Below, in pieces: positions 16,233 through 22,713 of a stretch of DNA of 50,804 nt. Origin of the DNA: Deltaproteobacteria bacterium (lineage in GTDB: Bacteria; Myxococcota_A; Polyangia; Nannocystales; Nannocystaceae); contig RFGU01000028.1 in assembly GCA_003696955.1 (NCBI GenBank), forward strand, positions 1-50,804. The letters run 5' to 3'. Both the position numbers and the translations under genes were made by a program. Under the pieces are notes generated by a model. It did no database searches. It was not told the DNA's origin and saw only the letters and a list, made by a program, of their open reading frames with translations. The stretch's first letter is position 1; every line of letters starts with the position of its first letter.

Positions 16233-17264
16233 ATGGACGTTGCCGAGTTGAACTTCGCCCACTGCAAGACCTACCTGGTCACGGACGGCCGCGAGGCGCT
16301 GCTCGTCGATCCGGTCCGCGAGCGTCTCCCCACCTACGAGGCACGGCTCGCCGAGGGGGGACTTCGGTTGGTGGGTGTCGTCGAGACCCACACCCACGCC
16401 GATCACCTCATGATCGGCCGTGCAGGCAAGGCACGTCTCGGGGCCCCCGTCTTCATGCATCGCGCAAGCCCGAGTCCCCTCGTGGACGTTCACGTGGACG
16501 AAGGCGATCGGATCGCCGTGGGTTCCGGGGCCTTGTCGGTGCTGCACACACCTGGCCACACCCCCGACTCCATCTCCCTCGTGGGCGAGGGCTTCGTGCT
16601 CACGGGGGACACGCTGCTCATCGGCGGCAGCGGGCGGACCGACTTCGCGGGCGGCGATCCGGGGGCGCAATACGACGCCATCACCCAAAAGCTCTTCGCC
16701 CTGCCGGACGAGACGGTGGTCTACCCCGGGCACGACTACCGGGGGCGCACCTCGTCGACCATCGGAGAGGAGAAACGGACGAACCAGAGGCTCGCCGGCG
16801 TGGACCGGAAGGCCTACATCGAGCGGATGAACAACCTCGGGTTGCCCGTGCCCGAGCGGATCCAGGAGGTCTTGCAGGTCAACCAGTCCGGGTGCGAGGC
16901 CGAGGAGGTACCGTTTCCGCCCCTTGCCGACCTCGGTGCCGTGCTCCAGCGCTCCCCCCAGGAGGTCGCGGCCCTGCTGCGCAGCGATCCGCCGCCTCTG
17001 GTGGTGGACGTCCGAGAGCCCGAGGAGTTCGTCGGCGAGCTCGGACACGTCGAAGGCGCCCTGCTCGTGCCCATGGACGCCCTCGTGGGACGGCTGCCGC
17101 GCTTGGCCGAGTGGGTGGACCGGCCCGTCGTCGTGGTCTGTCGCGCGGGGGCACGGTCGCGCAGCGCTGCCGCCCTCCTCGCCCGCGCGGGCTTTCGCCA
17201 CGTCTACAACCTCGAAGGCGGCATGGTGGCCTGGCAGGCGGCGGGGCTCCCCGTGCAGCACTAG
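16233..17264 (+). CDS. persulfide dioxygenase-rhodanese fusion (ETHE1-like MBL fold plus rhodanese)
   Basis: A 343-residue two-domain enzyme. Residues 1-235 are a metallo-beta-lactamase fold with iron ligands in THTHADH (His53, His55, Asp57, His58), HTPGH, GDTL and PGHDY, matching the ETHE1/persulfide dioxygenase group that oxidises glutathione persulfide to sulfite. Residues 240-343 are a rhodanese domain with active-site Cys303 in the loop CRAGARS. Fusions of this kind are known in some proteobacteria and couple sulfur transfer to persulfide oxidation, so a role in sulfide or thiosulfate handling is likely. The start is ATG 16233, with TACGGT 9 nt upstream. No sulfide oxidation genes are adjacent. 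Confidence 0.9.
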   Translation: MDVAELNFAHCKTYLVTDGREALLVDPVRERLPTYEARLAEGGLRLVGVVETHTHADHLMIGRAGKARLGAPVFMHRASPSPLVDVHVDEGDRIAVGSGALSVLHTPGHTPDSISLVGEGFVLTGDTLLIGGSGRTDFAGGDPGAQYDAITQKLFALPDETVVYPGHDYRGRTSSTIGEEKRTNQRLAGVDRKAYIERMNNLGLPVPERIQEVLQVNQSGCEAEEVPFPPLADLGAVLQRSPQEVAALLRSDPPPLVVDVREPEEFVGELGHVEGALLVPMDALVGRLPRLAEWVDRPVVVVCRAGARSRSAAALLARAGFRHVYNLEGGMVAWQAAGLPVQH

Positions 17265-17358
17265 CGCGACCTGCGCACGGCGTGCCCGGTGCCTCGGTGG
17301 ACCGGCCACCCCGTCCGTGGGCGTCGCACGCACTGTGCGCCGCGCGGGCGATTCGCCG

Positions 17359-17679
17359 TCAGATCTCCAGCAGGGGCCTTAGCTTCTCGAACGACTCCTG
17401 CCGCTTGGCCACCTTGGTGAGCCGGATCGCCTTCTTCAGGGTGGGCTCCCACTGCTTTTCGGGCAGGGCCTCCTTCATCTCGAGGATCACCTCGAGCAGA
17501 TCCTCGTCCTCGGCGGTGTTGAAGACCTCTTCTTCGTCGTAGACGAGGCGTTCGAGCAGGGCCTGGGCCCAGCCGGCGGCGCTGCGCTCCTTGCGAGCCT
17601 CCACCTTGGAGAGGATCTCCTGCTTCTTGCGGGCTCGGCGCAGCTCGCGGTCGATTCGCTCGGCATCGGTGCGTTTCAT
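17359..17679 (-). CDS. small highly charged helical protein
   Basis: A 106-residue protein from ATG 17679. The N-terminal 35 residues are very basic (ELRRARKKQEI, KVEARKERS) and the centre is acidic (VYDEEEVFNTAEDEDLLEVI). It has no signal or membrane helix and may bind nucleic acid or ribosomes by charge, but no family is recognised. A clear Shine-Dalgarno (GGAG) lies about 10 nt before the ATG, and TTATCT in the gap near 17770 may be its -10. It lies directly downstream of rnpB on the same strand and could share its transcript. Confidence 0.75.
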   Translation of the reverse strand: MKRTDAERIDRELRRARKKQEILSKVEARKERSAAGWAQALLERLVYDEEEVFNTAEDEDLLEVILEMKEALPEKQWEPTLKKAIRLTKVAKRQESFEKLRPLLEI

Positions 17680-17820
17680 GGGGTATCTCCTCTGGCTCCG
17701 CGCGGAAGGTGGCGCAGCGGTGCGCAGGCGGGCGACGCGCGGGTGGGTCGCCGGTCGGCGGATAGATAACGCCGATTCGCGCCGTTGGCGAGGGCGCGGA
17801 CCTCGCGGTCGACGCAAGCG

Positions 17821-18208
<388 letters not shown>

Positions 18209-18215
18209 CACCGAG

Positions 18216-18244
18216 CAGGTAGCACGCAGCCTGCCGCCGGGCAA
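18216..18244 (-). promoter_or_regulatory. rnpB promoter
   Basis: TTGCCC (18244-18239), 17-bp spacer, TACCTG (18221-18216), then 7 nt to the P1-defined 5' end of RNase P RNA. The -35 overlaps the end of plsC. Confidence 0.65.
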
Positions 18245-18248
18245 GGCG

Positions 18249-19082
18249 CTACTCGGCCGCCCTGGCGGCTACGGGCGGATACGGGCGAAGGGCGGCGCCT
18301 TCGGCGCCACGCAGCCCGTCGAGGGCCTCGACGAAGCGGGCGTAGGTGGCTTCGCGCAGGGCGCGGGCGGCGGCGTCGGGGTCGCGCCGGGCAAGATCGG
18401 CATCGTAGGGCACCGGGGGCAGACCGCGAATGGTCACGCGGCGCGGGGCGCTCGGGTCCAAGGTGAACGCGCCCTTGCGCACGATGGCTTGGGTCCCATC
18501 GAGGACGATGGGCACGAGAGGGACGCCGGCCCGGACGGCGGCCTGGAACGCGCCCATCTTGAACTTCTGGAGGGCGCCGTCCTTCGAGCGGGTGCCTTCG
18601 GGGAAGAGGAGCACCGAGGCGCCGTCGCGCAGCACCCGGTCGATCCGATCCTGCAGGGGCCCTACGGCCTTTCGGCCGGCCTTGCGGTCCACGGGGATGT
18701 GTCCCGCCGACCACAGGTGCCAGCCCACGAACGGGACGCGGAAGAGTTCGCGCTTGGCGACCCAGCGGTAGTCGCCTTCGAGCACGGCGCCGAGCACGGG
18801 GATGTCGAGGGCGCTGAGGTGATTGGCGACCAGGACGCAGGGCGCGTGCTCGCGGGTGGGCTCGAGCCCCTCGGCGTCCACCGTCACGCCGATCTGGCGC
18901 AGGGTCGCCCGGCACCAGCGCGCGAAGAGCCACTGGGACAGGTGGGGGCCCGGAGTGATCGCACCGACGGTGCTCGAGGTCCCGGCGTAGATGGCGGTGC
19001 GCAGCGAAAGGCGCGTCCAGCCCACCGCCGTGTCGACGGCGTGGCCGATGCGCGGGGCGACGGGGCGACGTCCTCGGGGCAC
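18249..19082 (-). CDS. plsC: 1-acyl-sn-glycerol-3-phosphate acyltransferase
   Basis: Transfers an acyl chain to lysophosphatidic acid in phospholipid synthesis, at the membrane. The 277-residue protein has the catalytic NHLSALD (NHxxxxD) motif, the substrate-binding block LLFPEGTRSKDG, and PLVPIVLDGTQ, all in family order. There is a short hydrophobic stretch but no long membrane helix before the first motif. The start is GTG 19082; TAGCGT at 19092-19097 lies 9 nt upstream with a GTGACG -35 at 17 bp, overlapping the PP2C stop. Its own 3' end runs into the rnpB promoter. A second, more divergent acyltransferase gene occurs at 43992-44870. Confidence 0.93.
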   Translation of the reverse strand: MPRGRRPVAPRIGHAVDTAVGWTRLSLRTAIYAGTSSTVGAITPGPHLSQWLFARWCRATLRQIGVTVDAEGLEPTREHAPCVLVANHLSALDIPVLGAVLEGDYRWVAKRELFRVPFVGWHLWSAGHIPVDRKAGRKAVGPLQDRIDRVLRDGASVLLFPEGTRSKDGALQKFKMGAFQAAVRAGVPLVPIVLDGTQAIVRKGAFTLDPSAPRRVTIRGLPPVPYDADLARRDPDAAARALREATYARFVEALDGLRGAEGAALRPYPPVAARAAE

Positions 19083-19091
19083 GATGGGCGA

Positions 19092-19120
19092 ACGCTAGCG
19101 GCTCGGCGACGCGCCGTCAC
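19092..19120 (-). promoter_or_regulatory. candidate plsC promoter
   Basis: GTGACG (19120-19115), 17 bp, TAGCGT (19097-19092), then 9 nt to GTG 19082; no Shine-Dalgarno. Confidence 0.45.
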
Positions 19121-19929
19121 GGGGGGACGGTGTCCACCATCGTGCGGCGCTTGTCGCGAATGGACTTTCGCTGGTCCACGTCGTTGGCGAAGAGCGTCAC
19201 GAGGACGGTGATGTTGTCCTCGCCGCCGCGCTGGTTGGCGAGGTCCACGCAGATCCTGGGGAGGTCCGCCAGAAAGTGATCGCGGGCGAGGGCGGCGAGT
19301 TCGGCCTCGTCCGTGTAGTTGGCCAGACCGTCCGAACACAGGAGCACCGCGTCCCCGAGTCCGATCCGGACCGTGATGACGTCGGCCCGGACCCCCCGTT
19401 CGAACCCCACCGACCGGGTGATGATGTGCTTGAGGTCGGAGGCGGCGGCCTCCTCTTCGGTGAGCAGACCCGCCTGGACCTGCTCGTTGATCCACGAGTG
19501 GTCTTCGGTGAGCTGTTGGGCCGTGTCCCCCCGCAGGAGGTAGGCGCGGGAGTCGCCCACGTGCACGACGTGGGCGAAGTTGCCCACCACCAGCATGCCG
19601 GTGAGGGTCGTGCCCATCCCGGCGAGTCGCTCGTCGGCGAGGGCCTGGTCGTAGATCCGGGCGCTCGCCTCACTGGCGGCGGCCGCCAGCAGGTCGCGGA
19701 TCGCGCCCTCCCGGTGCTGCGGGGCGAGTCCTTCGATGGTGGACAAGCCGTGGCGCACCACGCGGTCGACGATGTCCACGCAGGCCTGCGACGCGTGGGC
19801 GCCGCCTGCGTGGCCGCCCATGCCGTCCGCCACGAGGTACAGCCCGATCTCCTCGTCGACGAGGTAGCTGTCCTCGTTGTGGCTGCGGACACGTCCTACG
19901 TCGGTGCATGGCCACGCGAGGATGCGCAC
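19117..19929 (-). CDS. PP2C-type Ser/Thr protein phosphatase
   Basis: A 270-residue phosphatase of the Stp1/PrpC type that removes phosphate from Ser/Thr kinase targets, and so the natural counterpart of the kinases in this window. Metal-binding and catalytic motifs are in order: DVGRVRSHNEDSY near residue 10, VADGMGGHAGG near 34, GTTLTG, HVGDSRAYLLR, DHSW, ITRSVG, LCSDGL and GGEDNITVLV near the end. There is no membrane segment. The start is GTG 19929; TAGCCT ends exactly 7 nt before it and there is no Shine-Dalgarno. It lies between plsC and the HTTM gene and appears to be transcribed on its own. Confidence 0.95.
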   Translation of the reverse strand: MRILAWPCTDVGRVRSHNEDSYLVDEEIGLYLVADGMGGHAGGAHASQACVDIVDRVVRHGLSTIEGLAPQHREGAIRDLLAAAASEASARIYDQALADERLAGMGTTLTGMLVVGNFAHVVHVGDSRAYLLRGDTAQQLTEDHSWINEQVQAGLLTEEEAAASDLKHIITRSVGFERGVRADVITVRIGLGDAVLLCSDGLANYTDEAELAALARDHFLADLPRICVDLANQRGGEDNITVLVTLFANDVDQRKSIRDKRRTMVDTVPP

Positions 19930-19936
19930 GTCGCCC

Positions 19937-19942
19937 AGGCTA
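19937..19942 (-). promoter_or_regulatory. -10-like element of the PP2C gene
   Basis: TAGCCT on the minus strand, 7 nt from GTG 19929, the same spacing as at rnpB. No clear -35. Confidence 0.42.
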
Positions 19943-19953
19943 TCACGTTTCGC

Positions 19954-20928
19954 TCACGGGCGGTCACGAGGAGGCCCGTTTGCGGTCGCGGGCCGGCCTC
20001 GTCGCCACCTGCGGGGTCGGCAGCGGGCGAGCCGCGCCAGGGCCGTGCGGACCTCCCGCGGCGTGTAGAGGCTCGGGTAGAGGGAGAGGATGATGAGGCT
20101 GAAGGGGCCGACCTCCATCGCTGCAAGGATGCACAGGTGCATGGCGACGCCCGTGACGACCCAGGGCGTGCGCAGGTCCATGCGCATGCGACCGAGGCGC
20201 ACCACCGGCGCCGGCCCCATGTTCCGGGCGACCAGCACGGCCACCAACAGCGGGAAGGAAAGCTCGAACCACCACACCACGGCCGTCGCGACCTGCGTGA
20301 GCGGGTAGACGTGGGCCGCCCACCGCATGTCGAACCGGTGCCACGACGGCTGCTGCAGGATGTAGTAGAGGGCCGAGTAGCCCCCCGCGGGGGTCCAGGC
20401 GGCGGACACCTTGTGCAGCGCGGTGCTGCCGTAGACGGCCGCGAGCTGCACGGCCATGAGCAGCCGGGGGTAACGCAGCACGCGCCCGCGCCGTGCGAAC
20501 GGTGAGAGCGCCCGGTCCGTCCGCGCCACGGCCAGCAGGAAGAGGATGGCGACCAGCAGGGCGTCGTAGCTGCCCTTGGTGTCCGGGTTCAGGCGGGAGA
20601 GGGCGATCCACGTCTGGCCACCCACCAGGGCCGCAAGCCGCGGCCGCAGCCCCACGAGCAGAAGGCCCCCGCAGACGAAGGAGACGAGGCCGAGGAGGGT
20701 GACGACCTCGGGGCGGGCGCCGCCGAGGGCGAGGACCCGCGGCTCGGGCAGGAGGGGCATGTAGCCGCCGAAGCGAGCGTCGATCCACGCCATCCGGGCG
20801 ACGCCCGAGACGAAGGCCGACGAGACGTTCCAGAGGAGGGCGAGCGCCGCCAGGATCCGGACGAGGGCGAGGCTTTCACCCGACTCGCGCACCGCAAGGG
20901 CGCGTTCGAGGCGGCGCAACCCGTTCAT
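19954..20928 (-). CDS. HTTM-domain membrane protein (vitamin K-dependent gamma-carboxylase-like)
   Basis: A 324-residue polytopic membrane protein with about six hydrophobic helices (LVRILAALALLWNVS, VVTLLGLVSFVCGGLLLVGL, ALLVAILFLLAVA, RLLMAVQLAAVYGSTALHK, and others). The LQ..AVY..TALHK..A.W..G.A.YY pattern and the R.L..R.G.SLAL.RI start match HTTM proteins, a family related to vitamin K-dependent gamma-carboxylases but in bacteria of unknown role. A basic C-terminal tail is cytoplasmic. ATG 20928 overlaps the stop of the upstream gene (ATGA), so the two are co-translated. Confidence 0.85.
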   Translation of the reverse strand: MNGLRRLERALAVRESGESLALVRILAALALLWNVSSAFVSGVARMAWIDARFGGYMPLLPEPRVLALGGARPEVVTLLGLVSFVCGGLLLVGLRPRLAALVGGQTWIALSRLNPDTKGSYDALLVAILFLLAVARTDRALSPFARRGRVLRYPRLLMAVQLAAVYGSTALHKVSAAWTPAGGYSALYYILQQPSWHRFDMRWAAHVYPLTQVATAVVWWFELSFPLLVAVLVARNMGPAPVVRLGRMRMDLRTPWVVTGVAMHLCILAAMEVGPFSLIILSLYPSLYTPREVRTALARLARCRPRRWRRGRPATANGPPRDRP

Positions 20929-21656
20929 GGGGCACCCTCCGGGCGTCGGTCGAGGTCGGCGAGGTCGACCACGTAGGTGCGGACGAACCGGCCGCGTAGC
21001 CGCTCGCCGCGTAGGACCTCGTCCGGCGAGAGGGTTCGGTACTTGAAGTAACGCGCGCGAAACCTCCGGGCCTCCGCCACGTCGCGGGCGGCCTTGCGGG
21101 CGAGGTACCGGACGAACCGGTGGTAGTTCGTCTCGTAGGACGGCCAGGCGTAGCGGAAGATCGCGGCCCGCATCCGGTCGTGATCGAGCAGGCGGCCGCG
21201 CCACGCGTACGCGCGCGACCGGGCGACGTAGAGGGGGCGGAAGCCGGTCCCTTCGTCCACTTCGAGATGGAGCACCGAGGGATAGCGGTGGGGAGCGACG
21301 AACATGCGCCACGGCTGGCGGGCCCCGACCACCTCGGCGTAGGGGCGCGCGAGGGTGGTCAGGTTCCGGCGCAGATCGACCCATGCGAGGGCGGCGCGCC
21401 ACGCGAACGCCTCGAGTTCCGGCGGCTCGACGTCGATCCCGAAGGACGAGAGGGTGCGGGCCCACGTGCGAAACTCGTGTTGGACCGTGGGATCCTTCCA
21501 CGCGGCCCGCCGCATCCCGGCGCCGGGCGAGGGCAGCGCGAGCACGCATACGGCGTGGAGGTGGAACGCGACGAAGGCGAGCCGCAGCACGCGGCGAAGA
21601 CGGGCGGACCTGAGGAGCCGGGGGGGCCGGTGCGTGCGGTGCGAGACGGCCGACAT
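20925..21656 (-). CDS. HTTM-partner protein with one N-terminal membrane segment
   Basis: A 243-residue protein with a basic N-terminus, one hydrophobic segment (VLRLAFVAFHLHAVCVLAL, about 24-42) and a large, Arg-rich, probably periplasmic remainder. Notable parts are PWRMFVAPHRYPSVLHLEV, a WPSYETNYHRFVRYLARK region, and a C-terminal RTYVVDLADLD. Proteins of this kind are found next to HTTM genes in bacteria and may be their soluble partner (from memory, untested). TAGGCT lies 15 nt before ATG 21656, giving a leader of about 8 nt. Confidence 0.78.
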   Translation of the reverse strand: MSAVSHRTHRPPRLLRSARLRRVLRLAFVAFHLHAVCVLALPSPGAGMRRAAWKDPTVQHEFRTWARTLSSFGIDVEPPELEAFAWRAALAWVDLRRNLTTLARPYAEVVGARQPWRMFVAPHRYPSVLHLEVDEGTGFRPLYVARSRAYAWRGRLLDHDRMRAAIFRYAWPSYETNYHRFVRYLARKAARDVAEARRFRARYFKYRTLSPDEVLRGERLRGRFVRTYVVDLADLDRRPEGAP

Positions 21657-21731
21657 GAACGTCCCGTGCGCAGCCTACCAGCCGCGACCCGCACGGGGGA
21701 CCGACGGTTGCCCGGTGCGCCGTGCCGTCGG

Positions 21732-22460
21732 ATGATCCGTTCCGTGATCCCCCGTCCGGCATGGATCGTCGTCTGTGCGTCGGTGCTCGCCGTCGCCGGT
21801 TGTCGCCGCCGAAGCCCCGAAGCTCCGAGCGGAGCGAGCGGGGGGCCCGGGTCGGCGCCCGCGTCCGCGCGAGCGACCGGGCCATCGGCGTCCACCGACG
21901 CGCATGCGGCGTCGGGCCCGTCGCCGTCGGGTCCGCAGGCCGTGGAACGCCGCGTCCCCGTACTGGCCGAGGACGATCCGCGCTTCGGCCGGTTCGAGGG
22001 GGACGTCGACGACCCGTGTGCGACGGACCGGGACTGTCGGATCGGCGGATGCAGCGGGGAGATCTGCGCCCGCGAGCCCGGCATGTCCACGTGCGAGGTG
22101 CTGCCCGCCCGCTTGCCCGACGATGCGCGGTGCGGGTGCGTCGAAGGGGCGTGTCGCTGGTACTCGCCGTCGGGGGCTGGTCTCGGCCCCGCGCCGCAGA
22201 ACCCGGCGCCGGAGGACGGCTTCGCCCCGTCGCCCGACGAGGTGGTCGGAGAGCCGTGCGGGCATGCCCGGTGCAAACCGCCCGCGCGCTGCATCCGGCA
22301 CTACGGCATCGCCGGGCCGTCGGGGCCGGCCCTCGAAAGCTGCGAGATTCCCTGCGGCCCGGACGGTGCCTGTCCGCCGCGGATGCGGTGCGTGACCGTG
22401 GCGGACGGTCCGGGGCGGGTCTGCCGGCCGGCCGCGGGCGACGGGGCACGGCCGCAGTAG
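21732..22460 (+). CDS. lipoprotein with eight-cysteine cluster
   Basis: A 242-residue protein from ATG 21732 with lipobox VLAVAGC. A Ser/Pro/Ala linker (about 25-75) leads to a compact segment with exactly eight cysteines in about 50 residues: DDPC, DRDC, GGC, GEIC, STC, DARCGC and GAC, ending RWY. This matches my recollection of the eight-cysteine-cluster domain common in myxobacterial lipoproteins. A second Cys-rich part follows near the C-terminus (CGHARCKPPARC ... CEIPCGPDGACPPRMRC). It is divergent from the HTTM operon. Function unknown; an envelope structural role is likely. Confidence 0.8.
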   Translation: MIRSVIPRPAWIVVCASVLAVAGCRRRSPEAPSGASGGPGSAPASARATGPSASTDAHAASGPSPSGPQAVERRVPVLAEDDPRFGRFEGDVDDPCATDRDCRIGGCSGEICAREPGMSTCEVLPARLPDDARCGCVEGACRWYSPSGAGLGPAPQNPAPEDGFAPSPDEVVGEPCGHARCKPPARCIRHYGIAGPSGPALESCEIPCGPDGACPPRMRCVTVADGPGRVCRPAAGDGARPQ

Positions 22461-22701
22461 GGACCGGCATCCGTGGGGTTCGCTCGCTCCGAGCGCGGCG
22501 AGGCGATCCGGGTCGCCGCGTCCCGCCCATTACGAGACGGTCGCGGTGCATCGTGGTGGGCGCGCCGAGCGGTCGCGGGTTGGCGCCGTCGGACGCCGGA
22601 GACGGCCGGGACGGTCGCCTCGCCGAGCGTTTCGGCGACGTCCTCGTGGGACGCGGGGTCCGCCCCGTCGGCTGGGGCCGGTTGCCTTTCGAAGGGCCTG
22701 C

Positions 22702-22707
22702 TAGGCT
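22702..22707 (+). promoter_or_regulatory. -10-like element of kinase-TPR gene 1
   Basis: TAGGCT six nt before GTG 22714. A TTGCCT lies 14 bp upstream, shorter than an ideal spacer. The 250-bp gap before the gene shows nothing else. Confidence 0.4.
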
Positions 22708-22713
22708 TGGCAC

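Noticed and set aside
17296-17310. Weak 5-bp hairpin after the persulfide dioxygenase gene
   Set aside because: The stem is short and has no U-tract; too weak to call a terminator.
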